11,081 nt of DNA from positions 1-11,081 of the forward strand of contig LSSN01003936.1 of the NCBI GenBank assembly GCA_001970855.1, written 5' to 3'. The notes under the pieces are model-generated. The model saw nothing but the letters and a program-made list of their open reading frames with translations, was not told where the DNA came from and did not search any database. The translations under genes and the position numbers were made by a program. Source of the stretch: Smittium culicis. Its lineage: Eukaryota > Kickxellomycota > Harpellomycetes > Harpellales > Legeriomycetaceae. Within the stretch, counting starts at the first letter, position 1. Each line of letters begins with the position of its first letter. Shown piece by piece: positions 1 through 9,703 of the stretch.

Positions 1-237
1 TAATAGTCAATAGTATAGAATTTCGTATGAAGAATGAACTCATGAATTACTTTATGCTTTAACTATCGTAAAACTACTAGATTTTGTGATGCTATTTTTA
101 ACACTTATATAAAATACAGTCTATCATTGGTAAATATTATATTTAATCACACCGCACTTATACGATACTCTTTATATGGGGGATTCTAACCGAAGAGAGC
201 ACTTTGTTTCAGTTTAACGTTATTGGCTTGGTCACCA
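1..237. other. AT-rich left flank without a recognised gene
   Basis: This stretch is A+T-rich but less extreme than what follows: the first 60 bases contain 15 G or C. All frames I read are broken by stops. The run GGGGG followed by A at about 178-183 is the only G-rich patch. It could be a remnant of a purine tract, but the bases after it (TTCT) do not look like an LTR start. No promoter, tRNA or structured RNA was recognised. Confidence 0.5.
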
Positions 238-318
238 ATTTGCAGTGAATATTATTGGCAGAATTAAAAAAGGCAATTCCATTTATCTATTTATTTCTGA
301 AAGTATTATTTGCTAAAA
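238..318 (+). repeat. Possible decayed repeat, copy A (pairs with 9587-9703)
   Basis: The 13 bases at 253-265 (TATTGGCAGAATT) recur exactly at 9618-9630. A second matching block follows: AAAGGCAATTCCATTTATC here against AAAGGACAATTTTATTTATT at 9648-9667. After it both copies have a GAA...TTTTGC-like stretch ending in TAAA. Between the two blocks this copy has 2 bases where the other has 17, so an indel is needed. Three of the mismatches are C here and T there, the direction expected of C-to-T decay. In one frame the second block reads Gly-Asn-Ser-Ile-Tyr-Leu-Phe-Ile here and Gly-Gln-Phe-Tyr-Leu-Phe-Ile in the other copy. The relation is inferred by eye, and low-complexity matching in such AT-rich DNA could mislead. 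Confidence 0.33.
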
Positions 319-2421
319 AAAATACTAGATTTTATTTACTGGTTAGTAATTAAATATGAAATTTCAAATTGTAACCCTTTATACACAAAAGTACTCTCTT
401 CATAAAGAATCTGCCATATTTTCTCTTATTCATACTATTATCCAAAGTTACTAAAAGGGTAAAATCATGAAATGAAAATTTAAATACAAATTTCCTAATG
501 AATAGAGTAAAAATTATACCTGCAAAAAAAACATCAAACTAGCTTCTTTTTTTTCTCAGGAAGGTCATCAAACTAACATTGATACGTTAAAAATTTATCT
601 ATCATTTCATAAATATTAAAATACAACATATTTTAATCTCCCAGGCAATTAAATATATTGATTAATTCATAGCACAATTTAGAAATATAGGTATTTATTG
701 AAATTATTTTATCCACCGCTATTAATTATTATTATAATATATCCCTGAATACTCACCTTAAACCTTAAATACTTTAAAGTAGAAAATTTCCAACTAAAAA
801 CTTGTCTCATTGTGAGTTTAGAAAGATAAAAATAAGCTTACCGTTTAAAGTTTTTACATATTCTATATTTATATATATATATACGCATAATAAGTATTCT
901 ATTTAATGTAAACGCTATTTCTTTGTTAAAGGGAAATATTATTTTTTATACCCACTACTCCCATTCTAAATTTTACTGTATAATTGATACCAGAAAAAAA
1001 AACTTTTAAAAAGATCTATTTTTTAGTATTTACATACAAAAATGTATGAAATTTATAATAAAAATTTATAAAATTTCTTAATTAAACGTTTAAAAATATA
1101 GAATACTTTAAAAAATAATTCAAATGCTTCTCATCTTTTTTTTATATCGTTTTAGTTTGGATTTTAGAAATTCCGTTACAAAATTTAATTTAAATTATTT
1201 AATTTAAAAAATATCTTATACTTGTATTGTTTTTTACTTTTATTAAATGAATATTAATTAATCATCTTCCTCTAAAAATATTGAATTTATTCATTAGAAT
1301 TTAATTCAAAAAAATCTAATTAAATAAATAATTTCTTAACTCTATTATTAAATACTTATACATTTTTGAAATTTTTATATAAATTAAATATGAAAGCACT
1401 AAAGTATTGATATAATATCACAAACATAGTATATAATACTTTAATTCTTTTTTTATAAAAGAGAAAATCTATTTATCTTAAAACTTATATATTCTTTATG
1501 CATTTTTTTTATATTTTGAAATTATATATTAATATGGAATTTTATAAGTTTTTGAATAGTTATAATTATTTATATTAGCATAAAATATATTTAAAATAAA
1601 ATAAATTTGTCATATAAATTTAACACGTCCTCAACCAAGCTAAGAAAAATATACGAATATTCATAAGTTTCTTTATAGTATACGCGCTAATAATTTAAAA
1701 ATAATTTATCAATTTTCTTATTAAAAATTCTTTTAATATTTCTTTTAAAATTCTATAAGTTTTGATTTGAATTATCTGGCAACTAATAGCTTTATTTGAA
1801 ATTTGTTGTATGTAAGTTAAATTACTTTTAGAGTCTGAAGTTTTAATGATATTTTATTCTCGATTTTATCATCTTTAAAATTATATTTACTGTATTATCA
1901 GAGATAGTTTTTGATGTTAAATTGGTCTATTCTTTTTAACGATATCTAAGAATCTTAAATATAATCTATTAAATTATATTTAGAGCTGTGAGAAAATTTA
2001 AGCTCAATAAATTTTAGCAAAATAATTATCTTCATATTAATTCTTAAAAATTAATTTTATGATTAATTTTATAATAGACTATATTCATTAAATGAAGCGT
2101 ATAAAGAACCATATAGCATTTTTTCAAATTATATATACCTTATATTTTAACTTTAAATTTTGAACAGAAATTTCCACAAAAAAAATTTTTTTTATCATAG
2201 CAAAACTTATTTTTAATCTATTATATATATGATTTGTTTTTATATACAAGCGCATAAATTTTTTTCTATTTAAATAAATTATTATAAATAAACAATTAAT
2301 AATTTTAATTAGAAAAATTTTTTTACTTAAATTACACTAAAATAATTATTGAATTTAGTTTTTTTATATAAAATCGTTTGTAAATATTGAATATAAATTA
2401 AAAAAAACTTTTTTTTATTCA
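319..2421. other. Gene-free AT-rich stretch
   Basis: Two kilobases in which both strands carry stops every few codons. Some 60-base lines have only about 10% G+C. What it holds is low-complexity: poly(A) and poly(T) runs of 6-9, an A8T8 block at 2178-2193 and a (TA)7 run at 870-883. An ATG-started frame of 32 codons at 356-454 is too short and too unlike any known family to call. On the minus strand around 1790-1885 a 20-30-codon open stretch contains an Asp-Asp pair, but I recognise no family. I see no functional element. Confidence 0.6.
870..883. repeat. (TA)7 dinucleotide run
   Basis: Fourteen bases of uninterrupted TA, ending at the C of the following ACGCATAA. Such runs arise readily in DNA this AT-rich. 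It is listed as a microsatellite-like site with no inferred role. Confidence 0.85.
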
Positions 2422-2439
2422 TGGTTACCTTAGTAACCA
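2422..2439. repeat. Hairpin: 7-bp stem, 4-nt loop, then CTTTTT
   Basis: TGGTTAC at 2422-2428 pairs perfectly with GTAACCA at 2433-2439 across the loop CTTA. The stem contains three G-C pairs, unlike the pure A/T palindromes common elsewhere in the window, so it is less likely to be chance. It is flanked by a T run on each side (before 2420, and CTTTTTAT after). In bacteria this would resemble an intrinsic terminator, but no gene lies upstream and the context looks eukaryotic. It may simply be a small fold-back remnant. Confidence 0.4.
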
Positions 2440-5400
2440 CTTTTTATACATAGTTAAATTATCGCTTTAAAGCTTTTTTTAAATGTAAAAATATTTTATT
2501 TTAAAATTTAATGGAATTTAAATTATTTATGAGCTCTGATATAATTTTTTTTGAGTTAAAAAATATATTATATAGTAATTTTCTAAAATTTTCTATAGGC
2601 TCGTAACTTTTTTTGTTAATAAATCAAATTTAAATTATAAGTTTTAAAAGCTATAAATATAATTTTACTTTATATGTTACGTATTTTTTATCAATAATCT
2701 ACAACCATCTTTATTTATTCAATGATAAAATCTCTTTTTTGATATTTTCAGATTAAAAAATAATTAAAAAGTCGCTTAAAATTTGAAACTCAAAAAAAAA
2801 ATTATAAACGAAATTTTCTATGATTAGATTTGATAAATTAATATTAAATATCTAAGTTGCTATATTAATTTTAAATAATAACACAAATATATATAAAATT
2901 TTAAATTGGTTGAAAATAAAATTGAAACATAAATCCTAATATAACTTATTCTCAATTAATTCAATTTATTTACGTATTATTATTACCAAATATTTAATTT
3001 TTAAATTCAAAATTCTAGCTATTATTATGAGCTTAAAAATATTTTAATTAAAATAATCGCATAATCTCCTCATTACTATATTTTAATAACATAATCTTAT
3101 TAAAAGGTAATTTATATAATAATTTTACGATAAATTAAGAATATCTAAAATATACTCCACTATTACTATTATAATATTCGCATGATATGAATCTTACTAA
3201 TTAAATGAAGTAATTGATAGCATAAAAGAAATTTAAAAATGAACAAGTACTGATTAATTTGTATAATATAATATAAATTACTTATATTAATGATTGAATA
3301 TGTTAAAATATTCTATAACATAAAAAATCTTATTTATTTATCTTTATAATAACTAGGATACTTTTTCAATTTTATTAATATCATTTATACCAAATAATAG
3401 AAAAACTGACATATTAATGTTAAAAAATAATAATTTCTAGAAATTTTATACATAAAAATGCTTTTATTAGCTTATAGTATACATAAAAATGGTAATAGTA
3501 AATTTTTATTAGCTCATTTTGAGATAAAACATTATTTATATTTTAATACGCTTTAATTTATAATAAAATTATAAATAAAATTAGTATTATACAGAAGCTT
3601 AATTTTTTAAATAATTAAAATGGAATTTATCCAATAATTATTTACAATTAAAATGGTACCTTTTTTTTTTCAATGACAATTGGTTCTAATAATTTTCAAA
3701 TCAGATAATACATATATTAATTTTATAATTAGATATTTTTTTTTAAACCAAAATTTTCTTTGGTCCAGTAATTTTTCTAGAAAATATTTTTGGTATCAAG
3801 TTTAATTTCGATTGTAATAGTTCAATAAAATATTCAATGTAAATATTTATAATTTTTTTCCTCCCATATCAGCTATAATTTTCTAATAAACTCTCAAAAA
3901 AAATTAAAATGTAACTAATTAGCGATTATTTGTCTTTAGTGAGAATATTGATCCAAAAATTATTCTTTCAAAGAGTCAGAAATTAAATATACTTTGATTA
4001 ATATTTCTATTAAATTTTTGTGTGTGAATTAGATTTTTAAAAAAATATTTAGTAATTTTTCTTATTTTTAAAGCTTAATTAACAGCTATTAGCTCTTGTT
4101 AATAGACATATGAACCTATTATATTTTCTATAAGCTGCTTTTTTTTTTGTTTTATTTTTTCAGTTTATCTTTATAACATAAGTTGTAAGTCACAAAAAAT
4201 TAAGTAGTCTCCCAATAATAAATGCTTTTATAAAAAAAAATTTTATAGTTATAGTTAAATGTTTTTTAATTGGGATAAGAATTGATCCTACTAAATAAAA
4301 AGTAAATTTTAAGTATTTATGCTTCTAAAATATCAATTTTTTAATCTAAAAAAACCTAAAAATAAGTTTTATATTTGATAGCAAATTTTTTTATGTCTTT
4401 TAATTTCATTAAATCTTTATTTTAACTATATTATCCAATGACATAAAGAGCATACACTTCAAATTAAGCCTTTTTCAACAATATGAATTCGTGATGTAAA
4501 TATATTAAATATAAATAAAAGAATATCGATTAAATTTTTTATTATCTGAAATCAGAAAAAGCTATTTATTTGGATTAAAATTCCTATTTATTTATTTTTT
4601 TTAATTTGTTTAAATATGTATTTTGAGACATTTCTGTCTTTAATTTTTTAATTTTTTCAATTCATTTTTATTTGTTTTTATATTCATATAAACCAATTAA
4701 TAGATAATTTAAAATTGATCATAAATTAAGGTACTTCGATTTGGTAACTACTAATTTATGATCTTAAAGATTGATATATTACACTGATTTGACGAAAAAA
4801 TTAATAAATACAGATTTTTTTTTCTTTTATTGTAGTTTAAAAAGTTTTTATTGGACTTGCAGTTTTTTTTCTTACCGTTCTGTCCTGTATTTCAATGTTA
4901 TATTTTAAATTTGATCTTTTTTATTTTACTTAAATTTTTATTTAAAAAATCTATACTCTTTTTTCATATAAATGTATTTATGAATTTCAAGGTTTTTTAT
5001 TATAATTTATTTTGAGATTTTGTAGTTTTATCTATATAGCGTTATAATTATAATTACACATACCATTTTTACACCTAGTTCTTTGATAAAATTTACTTAT
5101 ATTATTATAATTTATAATTATAAATTCTCTGAATGGATATTCATCTGAATACCTTTTTTACAAAGATAAAATGTTTTTTAATTGATAGATATTAATGTAA
5201 ATCGATTAACTAGGTTAGGATAATCAATTTTATCTTTTGTATATTATTTATTTAATAATAAATTTGAAAAAAAATCCCTTTAGTATGGATTATTTTTTTA
5301 AAGTCTATACATCTTAAAAATTTGCTTTCTTATTTTGGTTGCTTATTTGTTGAGTTTTTACAAAAAAAAAATAAAAGGTTTTCTAGTTGTTGATTTCATA

Positions 5401-6355
5401 TCTTTTTTTCTTTTTTTATAGTTTTTTTAATGGTATTTTAATAATAATCTGTTAATTTTAATAAAGATATCCTTTTATCTTCCTCGTTATCCATTTCAGT
5501 TAAATCAAAGATTTTTATTTTATATTTTGTTTTATTTCAGTTTAAATTTTATTATGCGTTTTTCTTGATGTTCTTAATTGCACTTGATTTGATTTTCCCG
5601 TATTCGATGGTAATTTAACTATTTTTAATTGCGTTTAAGGGGTAAATAGTTCAGCCAATCCTTTTTTAAATGATACTGATATATATGAAATATTTATAAG
5701 TTGATTTAACTGTGAAAAATTGAGAGTGTGGTTTTTATATAACAATGGATGTGGTATTATTTTTAAAAAAAATTTAATCCTCCTTAGGTTTTCCTTAATT
5801 GAATTATTATTTTAGTTGCTATAATTTTATTATTTTTATCATAATCTCAATCTAATTATCAAAATATGTCATTAACTAATAAAGAGCTTCTATACACACC
5901 AGTATTTAATATCATAAGCAGCTAATTAATTATTCAACAAGTGAATTCAAATTCTTAAACTTTTCTTTAAGGTAACGAAAATTTTTATAATAGAGAGTAT
6001 TTCTCAACTATTTATATAGTTTGAATTTCCCAAAAAATATTTTTTTAGTAGAGTTTTATGATATTATCACAAATATATTTAGTGGAGATTTTGGAATGTA
6101 GGGGTAATTATTTTATGTATATAAAAACTATCACCCACAGTCACTATTGCGTAGTTGAATTCCACCGCGACATATATTAATAAATATAATTTTTTTTAGA
6201 TAAATTTTGAATCTATTTGAGTAATCAAAGTAGCTAATAGTATCAAAATAACCAAAAATAATTATTGAAACGATTTATCACTAAGAATATCAGATGCTAT
6301 TGAAAATCTTTTTTCAAGTCATAAATTCAAATTTTATAGCGTTAAATTATTCTTT
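2440..6355. other. Gene-free AT-rich stretch (3.9 kb)
   Basis: No credible reading frame on either strand. The region alternates between A-rich and T-rich patches, with T10 runs at 3661-3670 and about 4139-4148. An 18-base A/T palindrome at 5109-5126 is at the level expected by chance. From about 5300 the given strand becomes T-rich with more G than C: in 5581-5760 I count 32 G and 16 C, opposite in sign to the skewed blocks further right. This fits mutation of C to T on this strand, but no underlying gene can be read. No promoter, RNA gene or mobile-element end was recognised. Confidence 0.6.
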
Positions 6356-6385
6356 GATATTGATTTTGATATTGATATTGATTTT
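6356..6385 (+). repeat. Short hexamer tandem array GATATT/GATTTT
   Basis: Five consecutive 6-base units read GATATT, GATTTT, GATATT, GATATT, GATTTT, followed by TT and another GAT. In one frame this would encode alternating Asp-Ile/Asp-Phe, but stops close the frame soon after, so it is treated as a short tandem repeat. It looks like ordinary replication-slippage DNA. Confidence 0.7.
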
Positions 6386-7347
6386 TTGATAGTGTCATAA
6401 TTTGAGGTTATAATATTTTATTATATTAGCATTTTTCTTGGATAAAATTTTTTTTATAATCTCTCTATCATGTATTTTTATAGAATAAACTTGAATTTTA
6501 TTCCTATTCTTTTGCGAAAAAACATACTTGTGCATTCTTGAATCAATTCTGAAAAATATGTATTCCCTTAATTGTTTAGATCATATAATATTCGCTTTTG
6601 AAGGGAGGTGGGGTTTATAGATACAACCTTAGTCGATATAATTTTAATTTCTCGAATTTAACTGGTATTTATTTGTACTTTTTGTGTATATTACGTTTTT
6701 TTAGTAGTTTTTTTTATTTTAATCTCAGGAAAATTTTTTTTACAGTTTTGATAATATTTTACGAGTAAATAAAAGAGTTAAAATTAAGCTGTTTAATTAA
6801 TATTTTATCATTATCTATATTTTGGAACAGTTAAACAGCAATTTTTTATTCCCATTTAAAATAAATTTGAAGGACAAAGCTATAATTTTTGAAATATATT
6901 TCAAATTCAGGGCTGTATTTCTGTTAATTGATATGTTATATTTTGAATCTATTATTCATACTAAAATTTTGGTTGTGTAGAATTGGGGTAATATATTAAA
7001 AGAGTATCTCATCTAAGCTCCAGAACAAATAAAGAAATTATGTATGTTTTCTTCACTGGAAACTGTTATTGAAATTATTATTTTTTTCAGAGATTTTTTT
7101 TAAAAAATTATTTCAAAATTTGCCAGTAGGTAAATATTTAATAATATCCGTATTTCTATATTTATAAAATAAAATTTAGAGTGAAATACTAAATTTAGTA
7201 AATAAAAATAAAAATCTAGACTAGGCTGAAATTTTTTTCAGTAGTTTAAACAGTTTTTAGAAATTCAAAGAGTAGATATAATATAAAAAAATCACAACTA
7301 TAATTAAAATAAACTGATAATTTCTAAAAATAATATTTTTATAAAGA
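6386..7347. other. AT-rich stretch with isolated G-rich patches, no gene
   Basis: Stops are dense in every frame. The stretch differs from the region to its left only by isolated G patches: the tract at 6600-6613 (listed separately) and GGGG at about 6985. T-rich and A-rich blocks alternate. I see no tRNA, promoter or readable protein fragment. Confidence 0.55.
6600..6613 (+). other. G-rich purine tract, possible retrotransposon polypurine-tract remnant
   Basis: Nine purines in a row (GAAGGGAGG) are followed by TGGGG. In LTR retrotransposons a polypurine tract lies immediately before the 3' LTR, which normally starts with TG. Here the tract is followed by TG, and the preceding CTTTTGA matches the bases preceding the better candidate at 9005-9012. 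There is no visible LTR body, no matching second LTR and no readable RNase H or integrase frame upstream, so the call is weak. It may be an isolated G-rich patch. Confidence 0.15.
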
Positions 7348-7358
7348 CCCCCCCCCCC
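7348..7358 (+). repeat. Homopolymer run of 11 C
   Basis: Eleven consecutive C follow AAAGA and precede ACTTTTC. Runs of A or T are common here, but a C run of this length is exceptional where C makes up roughly a tenth of the bases. On the opposite strand it is G11. It could be a real hypermutable tract or a base-calling or assembly artefact. No gene is adjacent. Confidence 0.85.
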
Positions 7359-7980
7359 ACTTTTCATAATGAAAATTTTTAATTTTAAATGATCTTTAAA
7401 ACTTTTTTTGGCGGATTTAACCGAATAATTTAAACGATTGAATTTTATTACTTGTAAAAGTTAAAGCAATTAGAGAATTTAAAAATTTTATCTAATATAA
7501 ACTTGAATTTTTCACCTTTTCTTTTTTAAATTGAATATTTTCCAAAAAGTGCATAAAAAAATTTCATTAATCATTAAAATAACCAATTGAACCTCGTCAA
7601 TATCAGCATATTCAGAAATTTTGGAATTTTTTGAAAATAATAATTATTATAATTAAATTACAAGTGATAAAGTTTGGTGCATGCTTTTAAAGATTAAAAT
7701 CAGGTGGGATGTGAAAAAATATTAGATTATGATTAATTGGTTTAATTTAATATTTTTTCTATATTTACTGTGTAATAAATAAATAAAATAAATAATTTTA
7801 AAATATAAATTAATATTAATTAAAAAATAGTCATAAAAATCATAAAAAAACTTCAACACGCATTAAAAAAAAACTCGAATTTTTAATAGAAAGATTATAG
7901 AAAAAAAGTGGTAGATTTAAATATAATTAAAAATATAAAAAAAAAATAATAGAATAAAAAGGAAGAAAATATATATATAC
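7359..7980. other. A-rich stretch without a gene
   Basis: This segment becomes progressively A-rich towards its right end, with little besides A and T between about 7780 and 7980 and an (AT) run at 7969-7979. No frame is open for more than a few tens of codons on either strand. The right end, a nearly pure purine/A stretch, abuts the G-poor block that begins at about 7981. Confidence 0.55.
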
Positions 7981-8280
7981 AAAATATCTTATTCGCAAAC
8001 TAAATCACGCTACTCCCTAATAATCTAGACATTGTCGATAATATAAACTATTCATAATTCTATAATACAGTTACTAATACACTAAACTCACTAGATCACA
8101 ATTTTCACCGCTAAAATACGATAAAAAAATCACTAAACCTCTACTAAACTAAACTAGATACATAAATACCTTTACTACCATACTAATATAATAACTAAAT
8201 AACTCTCAGTAATAAATTTTACCTCTGGAATCCATCTAAATAAACTCAATCACTACTACAATACCTATACTGATCAAAAT
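7981..8280 (-). other. G-depleted, strand-asymmetric block (likely C-to-T decay of the minus strand)
   Basis: Hand count over these 300 bases gives 66 C and 14 G, a nearly five-fold excess of C over G. Many of the remaining G sit in CTAG, CG or CAG contexts. The composition changes abruptly after about 8290, where the strand becomes T-rich again. A simple explanation is G-to-A change on this strand, that is, C-to-T on the minus strand, as RIP or cytosine deamination would cause. Coding strand bias is an alternative, but frames on both strands contain repeated TAA, TAG or TGA, so no gene can be read now. Confidence 0.55.
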
Positions 8281-8819
8281 AAACTCGTTCTCTGTTCCTT
8301 ATAATTGATTTTATTAAATATAATTTTTGCGTATTTTTTTGTTTGATACGATAGTATTAGCGAATTTGTCGAAATTTTAGTCTATTATTTTTTAAATTAC
8401 CTAATTTTTCAAAATAAAATTTTAGTAAAGCGCCAAAAGCGTAGTATTGAGAATTAAATATACTAATAAAACTTATTCGAGCTTTCCAAAATCTAAACTA
8501 TAAGAAAATTTATGATAACAGAGACTAATTTTTACTATTATAATTATTTTATATGTAAATAAATTTGGCATATGCTATATTTTTTGATAAATTTCTTATT
8601 ATATTTTTTTAATCTCTGGATTTTAATTAATCGAATATTATTTGATTTTTATAACACTTACATAAACTAACTTATAAAAAAAAAAGAATCATTTTTAAAC
8701 TAATAAAAAAAATTCCTGTTTATACATTTCGAATTTATTTATTTAATATCTAAGTTTTATAATCCTCAACATATAAATTTACTACTTGTAAAGTTAATTC
8801 TAGGCTAATAATATTTTGA
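8281..8819. other. AT-rich stretch without a gene
   Basis: T-rich at the left, mixed further on. Stops are dense in all frames and I recognise no RNA gene or element end. The GCGCCAAAAGCG patch near 8430 is the only cluster of CG-containing sequence and has no further structure that I can see. Confidence 0.5.
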
Positions 8820-8981
8820 GAACTGCAAAATAAAACCATACATGGTTATTCAATTAACCGGAAGGACACAGTTTCCTAATAAGGTTTTTATCAAAATATA
8901 GATCAGTTTTTTGTTAGATCAAATAATCCCAAGCATTATAAGGTATGGTTTATACCTGTTCAGACAATTAATTATATATAA
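8820..8981 (+). pseudogene. Interrupted reading frame of unknown family
   Basis: One plus-strand frame runs 19 codons from GAA at 8820, meets TAATAA at 8877-8882, then stays open 32 more codons to TAA at 8979. The local G+C content is clearly higher than in the flanks. Readable pieces include His-Gly-Tyr-Ser-Ile-Asn-Arg-Lys-Asp before the double stop, and Asp-Gln-Phe-Phe-Val-Arg and Pro-Lys-His-Tyr-Lys-Val-Trp-Phe after it. Two adjacent TAA codons are what two CAA (Gln) codons would become after C-to-T change. I do not recognise a protein family. The short length means chance openness in a GC-richer patch remains a fair alternative. Its position just before a purine tract would suit the end of a retrotransposon polyprotein, but that is inference. 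Confidence 0.25.
8941..8957. repeat. Small hairpin: 6-bp stem, 5-nt loop
   Basis: AGGTAT at 8941-8946 is the reverse complement of ATACCT at 8952-8957, with loop GGTTT. The stem includes two G-C pairs. It lies inside the interrupted frame at 8820-8981 and has no obvious role. Confidence 0.4.
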
Positions 8982-9004
8982 AAAAGGGGTTAGTACCCTC
9001 TTTT

Positions 9005-9012
9005 GAGAAGGG
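9005..9012 (+). other. Candidate polypurine tract
   Basis: GAGAAGGG is followed directly by TGTTGA. In Ty1/copia- and Ty3/gypsy-type retrotransposons a purine run of this kind primes plus-strand DNA synthesis and lies immediately upstream of the 3' LTR, whose first bases are TG. A nearly complementary CCCTCTT stands a few bases upstream, so the purines may also be half of an imperfect hairpin. Support is limited to this junction. The LTR end, a second LTR and a primer-binding site were not found. Confidence 0.3.
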
Positions 9013-9235
9013 TGTTGAAATTATTAGTACAAAAATATATTAATTATCTCATACACTACTTAGACTATCTGACACTGTTTAGTTTTCATATTAACTTGTT
9101 TTAATACGCTTAAAACAAATAATCAAAATATAAAACATAGAGGAAAATTATTCTACTAATTAAATAACAATAAGCTATTTATACGCATGAAATGAGTAAA
9201 GAAGTTTTTTTTTAAAAAAAATTTAAAGGTCTAAA
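9013..9235 (+). mobile_element. Possible LTR remnant starting TGTTGA (right end uncertain)
   Basis: The segment begins TGTTGAAATTATTAG right after a purine tract, which matches the way LTRs of many copia-like elements start. A TATA-like AAATATAAAAC lies at about 9125-9135, where an LTR promoter could sit. No terminal CA with a matching inverted end and no target-site duplication could be fixed, so the end coordinate is only a guess near ACTACATG. I could not find a second copy of this sequence in the window, so any partner LTR is outside it or too decayed. Confidence 0.2.
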
Positions 9236-9304
9236 CTACATGTAATGCATTTTGTATTCGTTTTAACTTGGATATTTTTTGTTACTAGAATAAACACAAT
9301 TATT

Positions 9305-9334
9305 CTAATTTGACCTAATTTGACCTAATTTTGA
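9305..9334 (+). repeat. 10-bp tandem repeat CTAATTTGAC x2 plus a partial copy
   Basis: Two exact copies of CTAATTTGAC at 9305-9314 and 9315-9324 are followed by CTAATTTTGA, a third copy with one substituted or inserted base. It is too short to assign a role. Confidence 0.75.
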
Positions 9335-9586
9335 GATATGCAAAATTTTATAAGCTTATAACATTGACGAGAACTTTTTATTTTATCTGAATTTTAAATT
9401 TTAAAGTTATTCCAAGCTCATATTTCCAGCTCTATTTTTTGAAACCAATACTGATATTAATTCTAGTATGAATTCATATATTTAAATTTTATTTCCGGGT
9501 GCCATTATTTTATTGTAAAGGAAGTTTTTATTAATTAGACTATGAAATAAAAAAAAGATATTCCAACAATTTTAAATCTTTAAATT
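9335..9586. other. AT-rich spacer without a gene
   Basis: No open frame of note on either strand. A GCCATTATTTT stretch near 9500 and scattered G+C suggest moderate rather than extreme decay, but nothing recognisable was found. Confidence 0.45.
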
Positions 9587-9703
9587 CAGCTGTAATAAAA
9601 ACTAATCGTGTATATAATATTGGCAGAATTCATTTTGAAATCGTAGTAAAGGACAATTTTATTTATTTATATAGATTCTATAAGCGAATCCTTTTGCCTT
9701 AAA
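9587..9703 (+). repeat. Possible decayed repeat, copy B (pairs with 238-318)
   Basis: It shares the exact 13-mer at 9618-9630 and the following AAAGG(A)CAATT...ATTTAT block with 238-318, with an extra 15 bases between the blocks. Upstream, AAATTCAGCTGTAAT at about 9590-9604 loosely resembles CAATTTGCAGTGAAT before the 13-mer in copy A. Positions that are C in copy A are T here three times. If real, both are remnants of the same repeat family in the same orientation, about 9.4 kb apart. The downstream end runs into the reverse-transcriptase-like frame. Confidence 0.33.

Noticed and set aside
356..454. ATG-started 32-codon plus-strand frame
   Set aside because: It is short, near what chance gives, has no recognisable motif and no supporting context.
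1790..1885. Minus-strand frame with Asp-Asp as a reverse-transcriptase motif
   Set aside because: The pair is preceded by Phe-Lys rather than a hydrophobic Tyr/Phe-X context, the open run is short, and no neighbouring blocks are recognisable.
2178..2193. A8T8 block
   Set aside because: It may bend DNA, but A and T runs of this size are frequent in the window and nothing links it to a function.
2422..2445. Intrinsic transcription terminator
   Set aside because: The hairpin plus T run fits the shape, but there is no upstream gene and the sequence does not look bacterial.
5109..5126. Perfect 18-base palindrome of A and T only
   Set aside because: At this base composition about one palindrome of this length is expected by chance in 11 kb; no neighbouring origin or operator features.
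7981..8280. Protein-coding gene explaining the C excess
   Set aside because: Frames on both strands contain many stops, including TAA and TAG in close succession, so no gene can be supported in the present sequence.
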